Positions 48,400 to 59,754 of a stretch of DNA of 64,000 nt are shown piece after piece (positions within the stretch are counted from its first letter, which is position 1; every line of letters begins with the position of its first letter). The notes below the pieces were generated by a model. The model was given only the letters and a program-made list of their open reading frames with translations. It was not told where the DNA came from and ran no database searches. Both the position numbers and the translations under genes were made by a program. The stretch spans positions 16,655,206-16,719,205 of the forward strand of contig CM017565.1 of assembly GCA_007844125.1 (NCBI GenBank), read 5' to 3'. The stretch is from Sinonovacula constricta. Its lineage: Eukaryota; Mollusca; Bivalvia; Cardiida; Solecurtidae.

Positions 48400-49020
48400 T
48401 TATTACTAATTTTCATTTCTCGATGACCTCACAGAAGAAACTTCTGTCTAGGTAGCTCTGCCCTGATATAAGTTCGTAGCGTTATATATGGACGTTATTA
48501 TATGACTAAAACACGACAAAATGAATAATTAAAGTGCATCAAAACACAAGAATGGGGCGAAGATTGAAATCGATGTTTTTCCAGTCTGTTTATAGATAAT
48601 TATTTTGGTTTAATTGCTTTAAACCAATAGATTGAGGCAGTAGTTAAAAGCCACTGCCAATTGATATAAGTAACTAATTGTATTCAACATTCACTAAAAA
48701 CGCTTAATAATTAAATTGTTATAATTGATACTGGATGCGACCAAAGTACACAAGATTCAAAATAATCTGCTTATTTCGAAAATACTACAACCATGTGTTT
48801 GAATCTAAATCCCAATGGCATCCTTATTTTCCGAACGTGTCGACATTTCGTGCCTTTTTGCATTACACAATAAACTCACTCAAACAACTTGAATACGTTT
48901 TAATGTTAACATCTAAAGCATAGCTGGGCATAATTTACGTGTCTTTTCTGTTTTAATATACATTTGTTTCTGTACAAGTACTACTTGATCCAATGCACAA
49001 AATGGCCGTGAGTAGTAAAG
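48400..49020. other. Non-coding, no gene seen
   Basis: AT-rich DNA, no repeat boundary recognised; the short plus frame at 48735 has no motif. Confidence 0.35.
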
Positions 49021-49024
49021 GTCA

Positions 49025-49165
49025 CACAGGATCAATCATTTCTGCTTCCGAAATTCAGCTTTCTCATACCACTGGAAGGTGTCGTAAGTGACACTGCCCA
49101 AATTGCTTCCAGTAAATTAAGATCTCCAGTTTGATAAGCAACTAGATGACATTTTCGGCCAGTCA
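49025..49165. repeat. Dispersed repeat 'C', copy 4
   Basis: See 1803-1935. The copy here has GGATCAATCATTTCTGCTTC, AAATTCAGCTTTCTCATACC and GTTTGATAAGCAAC. Confidence 0.5.
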
Positions 49166-49239
49166 ATGAAGCTGGGGCCCAAAAGCTAAACAAATGCACC
49201 GCAAGGCGTAGTAAAATACGCCCGTCAATAGGACAATTT

Positions 49240-49460
49240 GAAACAAACTGCTGTGCACTATTGTGCAATGCAGTATGGCAAAGTTTTGACTGCACTCTGT
49301 GCTATTGAACAAACAACTGAAATTAAATAAGAATAACATAAAAAATCTTAAATTTTCCAAACTGGTGTGCACTGTTGTGCGATGCATTCTGGCATGATTG
49401 TGGACTGCAATCTGGGTAATTGAAGAAACAACATCAAAGCGGAATATCATCAAATATACA
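49240..49460. repeat. Two-copy imperfect tandem repeat, about 113 bp
   Basis: CTGCTGTGCACTATTGTGCA at about 49248 and CTGGTGTGCACTGTTGTGCG at about 49361, each followed by ATGCAGT/ATTC-TGGCA, GACTGCA and TGAA-AAACAAC. Confidence 0.6.
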
Positions 49461-49479
49461 AAGATTTACATGAGAGTAA

Positions 49480-50215
49480 TGGCATTTGTGTAGAATGGGG
49501 CATTACTTAAAATAAGAAGAGGAGACTGGCGGTTCTTGTGCAGTGCACTCTATTTCAATAACATCTATAAACCTTTTGAAGTTTCAAGTCTTTGATAATG
49601 AAGGAGTATGATCCAGACAAACATAAAGTACGAAAATTGAACTACGGATAATAACTCCAAAATCGTGAAGTGTACAGTGACGGGTCTTTTGCACCGCACT
49701 CAGTCTAAATGAGATCTATCAACCTGCGACGTTTTAAATTAAAAACCTTGATACTTCGGACTAAAATATTAAATAAAGGGACCTAATTCCAAAATCATAA
49801 AGTACATATTTACGGTTCCTGTGCATTGCAATATGTCTTAATAAGACCTATCTATGTCTCAAGGTTCAAGTCATTATCTTTGATAATGTAGGAGTTATGC
49901 TCCGGACAGGAAAATTAAAAAATGAGCTATAACTCCAAGATCATGAAATGTAGAACGATGGTTCTTGAGCACTGCACTCCGTCTCAATGAGATCTATCCA
50001 CCTGGTAACTTTCAAGTAGATAGCTTTGATAACTAAGGAGTTATGCTCAGGACAAGAAAATGAAATAAAAGGACATAACTCCAAAGTCATAGTTACAGTT
50101 TCTCGGACTTATATATGTATCAAGTTTTATGTCAATGGCTCAATGAGATCTATCCGCCCATGAACTCAAAAACTTTGATAGTGTTGTGGTTATGTTCTGG
50201 ACAAACATCTGGACG
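49480..50215. repeat. Imperfect tandem repeat, about 130-150 bp monomers
   Basis: Repeated pattern: TAACTCCAAAATCATGAAGT, GGTTCTTGTGCACTGCACTC, TCTCAATGAGATCTATC, TTTGATAATGAAGGAGTTAT, GCTCCGGACA. About five monomers. Absent at the matching place in unit 1, so inserted into unit 2 after duplication. No coding capacity. Confidence 0.7.
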
Positions 50216-50739
50216 GTGCCCGCCCGCCGGCCCGTCATGGGTGATCCCATAATACGGCCCGTGATGACAGAAATCAAATAACACCTCTACCCACCCCCAA
50301 CCCCACTCGATACAAGGACAATCACATATCGCCCGCGTGCTTCAATCGTCTGGTGACAATACGGTCAACTACAGAAATATGATTTTATCGTCTACCTAAT
50401 TAACAAACGTGAATAAGTGAATATGAATTATAAAGTATTCGAGTCCCTTCTTCTCTTTTCGAATACAGACATGATATTCGAATATTTGAATATTTGAATA
50501 TTCGTTAACATCGCTAATTTAAAGGAATTCGTAGCAGTTTAGCGAGGTATTGTTTAACAAAAAGGTATTACCTAGTCATAGTCTACTTTCAAGCTACTGC
50601 CTGTTTAGCTGACTTTCTAGTTTACCCGCCTGGTCATTAGACATATTGGTCAATCCCGTACTATGACAGCCAATACATGGCGCTGGGATGTCATAATATT
50701 GACCCGAATAAGCCTCGCAGGCACCCGTTTATACACCTG

Positions 50740-52940
50740 GGTGATCGGAAATCCACTGTTTGACACCGCCCAACCGCACGCACGACCGAACGCCCACCCG
50801 CCCGCCAGCAATAACATAATCTAATAACCAGGATTTTCGTTAAAAACCTTGTTAACAAAACGCGCGCGGTAATATAGTTCATTCATACACTTTTTTCATG
50901 GATACCTCCGAAGCTTGCGGTTATTTCCCTTGGCACAGTGGGGTTGGTGTACTTCTAAATGAAGAATAGTCGAATGACTGCGATTTGTGAGATTGTGGGG
51001 ATAATAACAATAGAGTTAGTGTTAACGCTTGTACTGTGCACTGTAGCGGTACAGCAATGCAAACATTAGTTGAACACAAAACTGATTATAATCGATTTAT
51101 GCAATATGTTAATACTTGATCTGTGGATGAATGTGGACGTATTCAAAAGCTATAGCTATTTGGTTATGTGAGATCAACGAATCGATCGGTTATTGTATAC
51201 ATTGATTCGGTAAAATTGATGATTTGCCCTCAACGTGCATACTTAGTCAATATCCTTTGCATTCAAAAAATGTTTAAACGATGGTAATGGATAAAATGTT
51301 CACATAATTGTGTACTTTGCGAAAAGTGTGCGTAAATTGGGTCTATGAATGCAGACACTTTTCTGAAATAAGAATACAAATCAAAGACAGAATAGATGTG
51401 CATCAGTGTTTAACCATTTTTGCTGTTTAAATGTCGTAAATAGTGTGACACGGAATGTTTAAAAAAATGTTATACCACTGAAGCTATTTAGTATTTTTAA
51501 CATACATACCATAACATACTTTTAACTTTTAACTACTTCATAAATTGCTTAAAATAACAAAGGTGTCTTTATTTCTAAATCCTTTTCATAAAACAATAGA
51601 TTGTAGTACAGTGTTGGGTAGTTTTCTTTCTATACCATGTTTGTTGGCATACAGAGTATACCTTTGACATTATTAAACAATAAAAAGTAACAGTTGTAAA
51701 ACTGGTAACAATGTATACAATTTTATACTACATTGAAAACGTTAAAGCTGACGAAATGTTGAGACGTTAAAAGAGATCATGGACACCCTGTGCACACTTA
51801 CTATCATGTTATGTTGGTATATGTTGCAGTGCTCGTAGGACTTCTTTGTTAAACTCCTATTAACTTTTGCCATATTGTTTGTGTTTAAACATTGTGAGTG
51901 ACGCTCATACTGTATAGCCTAGATGTTTGTAAACAAGTGAACATACATTGTGTGTTATGATCATCAAATTTAATGGCATTCACCTGAATAGTTGTTTAAT
52001 TTATTGTGAACATTTATATCGCAATGTTTAAAGAAATCGTGTTTACCCAGTGTTTTCACTATTATGTAGGGTTATTTAATACCTATTGCCATATAACTCA
52101 TGCTTTACTTAATGTTTATGCAATGCGTAATAAACTATATTATATTTTTTTCGTGTATTACTCAGTTATGACATGTGTCTTTCAACACAGTTATCTCTTA
52201 TATTCAATTGTCTGCTCCACATGTTGAGCAGAAACTGTAACAATTAAACCGTTCAAAGGGTTGTTACCAATTAATACACACATTTATTTAGAGAAATAGC
52301 GATTTGCTTGAATAAACTTGGCCTAAGTCTGTCCTTGTTAACGTCAACAACTTTTTACAATTAAGGCCCTTTTGATTGGTCAATGCTTTTCTCCACAATT
52401 ACTGCAATTCTGCAACCATTATTTTGTATCAAGTAAGTAATTTATCATCTGCATTTTTCGGTAAATCTATTGTGATTATGAGGCTTAAAGTAGTAGTATC
52501 TTTGTTTTCATAAATATATAATAATTACACTATTTACTGTTGTTTATCATTTCTCATGGTTTTCTGAATTTTTGGACGTTTTGAATTTTTGAAAAGCACA
52601 TTTGAAAAATCTTAAAGCTTAGTGTAGTTATTTGACAAAAGAAATATAGAAATTAAAATACTCGAAGCGCTGAAATTACGAGAAACTACTATAGGTTATG
52701 CTGACAAGTCTATATCTTACGAAGAAAAAAGTAGGTTGTATTAACTTTTTGGGTTATTGGGTTTATATTTTACTTTAGAAATTGCAAACACTGAATTCAC
52801 AGTATTAATTGTATGACAATATAACACATCCAGTCATATAACCTTAGCGAAAAAATAGCGTAAAGTGTCTTTCTGTATACTTTGTTACGTGAAAATTTTC
52901 CAAAGCCTCCAGAACATGGTTGTTCAAGACAATTGTAGTA
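50740..52940. repeat. Unit 2 of tandem duplication: upstream flank, proximal part
   Basis: Counterpart of 24650-27038. The same sequences recur, including the block GGATTTTCGTTAAAAACCTT, GTAAAATT and CAACATGTTGAGCAGAAAC-like segments. Non-coding. Confidence 0.85.
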
Positions 52941-53883
52941 CAGTTGTTTGGGGTGTAGCGGATCTTAGGGTATTGCGGATCAGCCAAATCTGAGCTTGAT
53001 ATTTTTACAACTTTTGTTGATTAAACCAAATAAAAAGTATTTCATTAGAAAAAGTGATATCCCGTTAGGATTTCCACGGTGAAATTTTCAGCCTAGCAGT
53101 TTTCGATAACCAAAAATGATGGCGTAACCAAATCGAGGTCACCGGAAGTTGACATTTCTACGGAAAACACAAAAACGAAAGTGCAAATCAACAGCGAACT
53201 TTCCAACAATATAGGGTAATTGATTAAACCAATGACATCAATTGATGGGGGTATATGTTCTTTATCACCATACGAAATTGTTTGTTCTTTGGACGTGTTT
53301 TTATTGATGTGTGAGCTAAAAAGTGAACCCACATATTTTTGGGTATTAGGGATCATTAAATTTAGGGGGCCGTCTCATTAGTGAACCTGAATACGATCTG
53401 CCAAACATATCTCAAAGTTTCATCCCAACTTATAACCCCATTATATGTTATTCTGTTAAGTTATTTCATTGATTGCTAGCGGTGTGCACCTCTTCTTCCA
53501 CTTCATCATCCTCATTATTACGTTCTCTGCAATTATGTTAGCTGTGTTCAACTCCTTCAGTATAAGCTGCTAATCATGATTATCATTCTAATCATATCAC
53601 CATCATATCACCATTGTAACAAATTATATAAGCATCCAACAAACAATTTTTCAGTCATGTGGAGACAGTATCAACTTAAAATATCTTATAATATATATAT
53701 AATACCACAACCAGTCTCATTAGTAATATCATGCCATGGATATATGACATGTACTTCAATCAGTCTTATTATCCTTACATTTGGTGTACCAGTGCTGGGA
53801 TAACCTTTAACATGCAGATGATATGATGTATCTATGTATGATAAATATGGAATTGATGAGATGTAAATAACTGTTTCTGATTT

Positions 53884-53941
53884 GTTTACTGTTTCCACAT
53901 GGGTGTGTGTGTGTGGGGGGGGGGGGGGGGGGGGGGGGGGG
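53884..53941. repeat. (GT)n and 27-base poly-G run
   Basis: GT repeats followed by an uninterrupted G run (53915-53941), a strong candidate for G-quadruplex formation or an assembly/sequencing weak spot. Confidence 0.9.
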
Positions 53942-54058
53942 TGAGGTGATATGTCTGTTTGAGTTTGAACAATATACACTGGCATATCCATAGTCCTCCT
54001 CCTCCTCATCTTTTTTTAATATATCATCATCATCAACATCGTCATCTTTTTTTCAGAA

Positions 54059-54246
54059 CAAAATGCTTAGACAACCAAATAAAAAGGCTGCTTCATGAAA
54101 TGAGATTAAGTCTGGCTGTGAAAAATGCCAAAACCATCAAGAAGAAATACCTTTCACCTGGGAAGACAGTGCGTGTCCGGAGAGCTATTTTGCTCATAGA
54201 GAAAGACAATGTATCTATTGGAAAACCTGCAGTTCTTGGCTGGTGA
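54059..54246 (+). pseudogene. Exon-like fragment inside the TA element
   Basis: A pyrimidine tract ending TTTTTTTCAG is followed by an open frame of about 60 codons, ending VSIGKPAVLGW before TGA. It is rich in Lys and Arg (AKTIKKKYLSPG, VRVRRAIL) and has higher GC than its surroundings. It looks like a terminal exon, either a remnant of the element's own gene or a captured host exon. I do not recognise the protein. Confidence 0.4.
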
Positions 54247-56080
54247 AGAGAAAAAAAGGGCAACTCCATTTAAAGATTCTCGGCGAGAATAGGAATAACT
54301 GTTTAATAAATAATCTTTTTGTTTGCTCATAGACAATCAGATTTGTGACTTGGTTCCTGTCATGTTTTATGCCAAACAGATTCACTGCTTTATGTATCAT
54401 TTTCAATCCATTAAAATCATACACCCAATATGCTGTGATAAATATTTATTATTTATGAAGTTAACTGTTTACAACTTACACTGCATAAGGTATGCAACCT
54501 CTTTTAGGTATGAAAAATAGATTTCAAAAGTACTATAATGTTCACTGTATGTTGAAATACATGGCCTTTCTTAGTGTTCAATCCTTATTATTGTATTTTT
54601 ATGCAATATTTACAAATGTTAAGTAGTTAGATTGTGTTTACATATGATCTAGTCAGTGGCATTTTGTGTACATTTTATATCATTTCATAAGAAATTGTTG
54701 AGGAGAGGTTTTGGTTTCCTTTTATTGATTTGCCTTTGTCTTTACATTTTTTGGTAGACTTCATTCCATATTGATTATGCTGCAATAATGTTTAAAGCAG
54801 CCTGGACACAGATTTTCTATTTAGCATTTTTTCAACTTTTGCTCATTTACTAAACCTTTGATGAACCACATTCAATCTGTACTGAAATATCATGACAGAT
54901 TACTTAAAAGTATATTAATATACCTTCCATTAAAAGATCTTAATGCATCCTCAAACTGCGCATGCGCATGCATCGTCGGTAAACAATAGTGATTAGCCCA
55001 TGAGTTACACACTATTTGAAATGAAAATGCAGTATCAATCACAACTCTTAACGTCTTGCACCGACCCTAAAATTATTAAAATTGCGGAAATATCCCAACT
55101 CATGTCTGATGTGTGAATGTAACTGGTATGTTTAAATAGACAAGGTTTCAAATTGATTTGTAAATGCTATCGATAATATATATGGCACTTAAATTATGTT
55201 TATCACAGAATAACCCAGCTTTGTCTAGACCCCTTTAAGCATTTGGCCTTATTTGTTATTAAAAATACTTGTTATCTTTCACATACATCTGTACTAATAA
55301 ACAAAGCAAATACAGGTCAGAAAATTTCTTATTGAGATCTGTTATGTTTGCTTGAATGCACGTTTGTTTGCTTACCCGCCTTTCAAATTCCAGTAAATTC
55401 ATACTAATAAAATCCAGGAATGTTGTGAAAACTAATATTTGACCTGACAAATTGTACAAAATGCATGTGATTTAGTCATTGTAAGTTAAAACTTCTAATT
55501 CCAATCACTGATTTTAATTAAAGATTACTCAATGTTTTTTGATCTTGTATTTATATCCCATCCCAATTAACTTTGTGTGTGTGTGTGTGTGCGTGTGTGT
55601 TCTGTGCGTGCAATAGTTGTTTTCTTAGGTGATACAGGTGTATTTTAAACTACCATACTTTGTGCAGATGTTGCACCGAAATAGTGAACGAGAGAGACGT
55701 AGACCAGACAGCTGCTGGAAACAGCGGACTCAACTTGAGAGAGCAGCCATATGATATGAGTATGCTTCATTGAAAACAATTTGATAGCATTATTCATGAG
55801 AAAAAAATCAAACATATCGTTGACATATTTAAGTTGCATTGTTGTGACAAATACGCCGTTTCTAGAGCTTTGAGACGATCCCTAGGTGACGTTTATCACG
55901 TGATCCGCTATACCCTAAAGTGATCCGCAACTACCCAAATTGATATATATCAAAAAGTGAAGCGTTTGCAAAGAAATATACGTCCGAGATTAAAATGGTT
56001 AGCATTTTTGGAAAGAGGACATTTTTTGCAATGTAAATGCATATTCTGTATTTTGAAAACACTTTTCGCTAATGCGTATG
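54247..56080. other. Interior of the TA element, no gene recognised
   Basis: AT-rich DNA with a short GT microsatellite (55575-55600). No second exon for the fragment above could be identified by eye. Confidence 0.4.
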
Positions 56081-56123
56081 CAGCGAAAATGTCGTTAGTG
56101 ATCCGCTACACCCCAAACGACTG

Positions 56124-56385
56124 TATAACAACAGAATGAAAACCAGATCACACAATCATAATTTGTATGCAAGTGTATAAAGAATAACAAATTAATATTT
56201 TCTAGCGATAGAGTTTAAGGAACATTTTTTTATCTGGTTGTGTAAAAGAGCAATTGCGTCTTAACTTACACGGTTTATTGCTTGTATAGTTGAGTGCGAT
56301 GAAATAATAAATTCCAAAAAGAGTAGACTGCAAGTAAAAATATATAAGTAATACAACAGAAGACAAAATATAATCCAAAAATATT
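56124..56385. repeat. Unit 2 upstream flank, distal part
   Basis: Continues the homology to unit 1 (27037-27330) on the far side of the TA element. Confidence 0.85.
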
Positions 56386-56391
56386 GCTTAC

Positions 56392-56610
56392 TCATTTTTG
56401 TTCGGCCAGTATCCGTCTAAGATAGTTAAATGGCAGAGTTGTCAAACTGATGAAAATGGCCGACCAAATGTAATTAGGGCGCCTAGCGAGTGAATCCGTT
56501 GTCTGCTGAGCTCGCACTCTGTGTAACTATACGACCTTGTATGTGAAAACGTCCCAGCCAATAAAATGCTTGCAACTTCATTTTCCAGTTATATTTAGAT
56601 TTTCGGAAAT
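56392..56610 (-). promoter_or_regulatory. Putative promoter and first exon of gene 2
   Basis: Same arrangement as the module of gene 1: a reverse CCAAT box (56558-56562), sequence ACGTCC where gene 1 has ACGTCA so the CRE core is altered, GCTCGCACTCTGTGTAACTA, ACGGATACTGGCCGAACAAA and donor ATGA|GTAAGC (exon end 56392). If this serves gene 2, its first intron is about 11 kb and contains the TA element. Confidence 0.5.
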
Positions 56611-59134
56611 TGTAACTCAACACATGCGTTTTGTACGGATTCAACTTTTGATCAAGTATTCAATTCATCTAACACATAAGGCGTCTGCCATATTCAGTTC
56701 ATTGTCATTCGCGCTGCAGTGTAGCTACCTTTGTTTTAATGCTTTAGAAATTAGTCTGTGAGCTGTTGTGGTTATCGGGTGCCGATTTTGGCAACGTCGG
56801 ACCACGCTGGTTATGCGGAATTGTTTAGTGTAATTTATAACATATAACAAGAGGGCCATAATGGCCCTTAATCTCTCACCTGATGACACAGGCGTTTAGC
56901 AGGCTCAAATATGGCATCAAGTAATTAACAGTTATTTACTTTAGAAATCTTTGGTGAAGATTCGACCATTAGTGTGGCCACTGGGTTGATAACTTTTTTC
57001 TGGAATTTTACCATGTAACCTACTGAATCCACATGAACTATTTCAAAACATATCTAAGAATTTATACTGGCAAACATTCTAGCCAAGGTTGGTGAAGATT
57101 GGGCCCCCAATGTGGCCTATTAGTGTTTAAAGAAGGTTTTTCTAAAATGTGACCTAGTGACCTACTTTTTGACCCCACGTGACCCAATAATATACTCCTC
57201 TGAGATTTTATGCAGAAAAACAATCTGATTAAGATTGGTGAAGATTGGACTATGAATGTTTTCTGGAGTGTGTTTACTGGCTTTTGTTAAGATTTGACCT
57301 AGTGACCTACTGTTTGACTCTACGTGACCCAATAATAAACTCCTTCAAGACTGTATGCAGACAAACATTCTTACCAAGTTTGCTGAAAATTGGGCTATAA
57401 ATGTGGTCTCTATTGTGTTTACAAGCTTTTGCTAAGATTTGACATATTGACCTGCATTTTGACCCCACCTGACAAATAATGAACTCATCCAAGATTTCAT
57501 GCAGACAAACATTCTGACCAAGGACTGACTGACTGACTGAAACTAGTTTAATGAGGGTCTACTCGCCCTGTTTAGGGCTTTTTCATGACCCCGCCATGTT
57601 GCCAATGCATGGCTTAAATATTGCATTCCAAATATGTTGTCTAAAGTGGGCCCTACGTAGATACCTAGTTTATGAACCTATTTAATAAAACGGTTTATTT
57701 TTTTGTGTATTATTGACCTTAAGGGGAAGTGGGCTGGTTGTGAGTGAATTCAACTCCCTAATTTATGGCTAGCACCCCCCCCCCACCCCACCCACCCCAC
57801 CCCCGACACAAGGGTCTAGTGAAGTTGGCTTTCTGTATTGTTTAAAAGTTCCCCGTTTCGGCGTGCCTCATCCCTTAACGAAACATAAGATTGCAGGGAA
57901 GGGGTGCACCTTTATGGAACTGTTTAGCTAATGAGCTGGGTATTTAATAGTGAGTTAAGGTAGATAATGTAGACCCTAGGGTTTTTTATTTTAATATTTG
58001 ATGTATGTACGCCCGGGGCCCGACCGCCCATTAAACCATCTTCCTTGCCTTACATATATAATGTATATGTCAAGAAAGAAGTCCCCGGCTGGTGGTATAA
58101 GGTAATGTTCGCCTTGCTTAGTAATCAATATAAGAGTATTAAACATGCCTAAAATATGTAAGGCGGCCATTACCTTATGGATTTCCTACTCTACCACACA
58201 GATAATCCACGCACTCAAGGATCTCATACACTCAGGCATACTTATCACTACATATTCTATTCTACGCATTTCTATACTATATACAGCAGTGGAAGGTTGT
58301 TTTTGTTTTGTTTGTTTTTCCCACTGTCCTACAGTGCATAAACTGTGTTAGAGGGGGTAGCCATGCATGGTTTAATCATAGTAATCAATATTACACAATG
58401 GTAAGTTGGTATGCTAATTGAACCGTTGTGGTTAGCTTTGTTTATACGGACCCCTTAGTGGGCTTCCGTCTATTTAGCGTACCCTGGTTCTACTTTGGGT
58501 TAATATGGTGTGGCTGTCTGTTCTTTAACTGGTTCCTTTATTTTCATTATACTGGTGACTCCAGATTGCCGTTGTTTATACGGGGTCCTTAGAGGATGCC
58601 CGTTTATTTGGCAATCCGGTAATTTGTTGAATGTTACTATATACTTATTAGTTCAATCTTGAATTATTTATTTTTGGGTGTTGGGTGGGTGGGGGGGGGG
58701 GGGGCTTTCTAAAGTACTTGTAGATGCGGGGTGGGGGGTATCAGGTGCCTTTGTTTTTACGGGGTCTTTTAGAGTCCACCGTTTATTCAGCGACCTGTCA
58801 TCTATTTGATTTCTTTTGCTGTGTTATATTCCTTAGCATCATAAATAGCAGCGTAATAGATTTATTTATGTAATATTATGCTATAACGTATCCTAATTAT
58901 ATATATCCATCCCTCCTTATTAGATATTATGCGCACGCTGGGTTTGGTGTTTATACTACGAGAAGCGGATTGACCTACTTCGCGATAAAATGTTCCGCTG
59001 ATTTCTGATGAGTCGGTGGATCGGTGTGGGTGTTATTTTAATTTACGGACCAAAATGAACGCACCGTAGGTGGATGAGATTGAATGGATTAAAATGAAAT
59101 TATCGATTGAAATTAAATGCTATTTTTGTATAGT

Positions 59135-59397
59135 GGGATTAGCCGGCATTTTTGCCGATACTGCGCAGCGACATTTCTATCATTATAGCACAGGGGCACT
59201 TATGAGGTGCCCAGGGACTGAACCCGGCCGGTCCATTATACTGACACCTACGAGTCAGGCGTAATGCTGTCTCCTTAGCCCCGAGCGTTAGGAGGGAAGC
59301 CACAACTACCAACTTTAAAGTCTTTGGTAAGAACCGGCCGGGGTTTGAACCCACGATCCGCAAGCCGACGCTCTACCAACTGAGCTATTGCGGCCGG
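59135..59397 (-). mobile_element. SINE family V1, complete copy nested in the LINE
   Basis: Bounded by a perfect 12-bp target-site duplication TTTTTGTATAGT (59123-59134, 59399-59410). Minus strand: tRNA-like head CCGGCCGCAATAGCTCAGTT GGTAGAGCGTCGGCTTGCGG, B-box GGGTTCAAACCCC, body, tail GGCAAAAATGCCGGCTAATC. It gives the exact limits of the family. Confidence 0.92.
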
Positions 59398-59754
59398 TTT
59401 TTTGTATAGTTGATATCTTCTAGATATTTGAATAACGTCGCTTTAATTGGTTCTGCTTTATCGGGGGTTGGGGGATAGTAGGATCTTTCTATTTATTATT
59501 GTTATTCCTAGTTTGTTTGTTAATTGATGTTCTAGTTCTGCTCGCGCTGTTGCGTGCTGCCCACACTGGAATATCACGGTTCAGCACTGTGAGGGTAGCT
59601 TCTTGGTCTAGATTTATTCTCCGCACCTAAGAAGCTTGATCCGATCCTTAGTCTCGTGTATATCTTATCCTATTTAGTATAATGATGGTATATCTTGATT
59701 CTTGTATAACGGTCTCCGTATTCGTAGTTATGCGTTAGTTTGTATTCGTTCAAT

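Larger units (their letters stand above)
52941..56123. mobile_element. Tc1/mariner-type TA-flanked element, non-autonomous (3183 bp)
   Basis: Terminal inverted repeats of 24 bases with one mismatch (CAGTYGTTTGGGGTGTAGCG then GATC) at 52941-52964 and 56100-56123. Both ends begin CAGT and abut TA (52939-52940, 56124-56125). Unit 1 retains the empty site with a single TA (27037-27038), which fixes the boundaries exactly. GCGGATC recurs near both ends (52958, 52975, and inverted at 55902, 55922, 56100), likely transposase-binding repeats. No transposase frame is recognisable, so the element is mobilised in trans or carries a decayed enzyme. It includes a 27-base G run and one exon-like frame. Confidence 0.9.

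Noticed and set aside
53590..53810. A further decayed copy of SINE family V2
   Set aside because: Only a short GTGGAGACAGTATC-like match; too weak to claim.
59135..59397. tRNA gene (also 4272-4468 and 9849-10065)
   Set aside because: Only A and B boxes with a tRNA-like 5' part; continues into a repeated body with target-site duplications, so a SINE.
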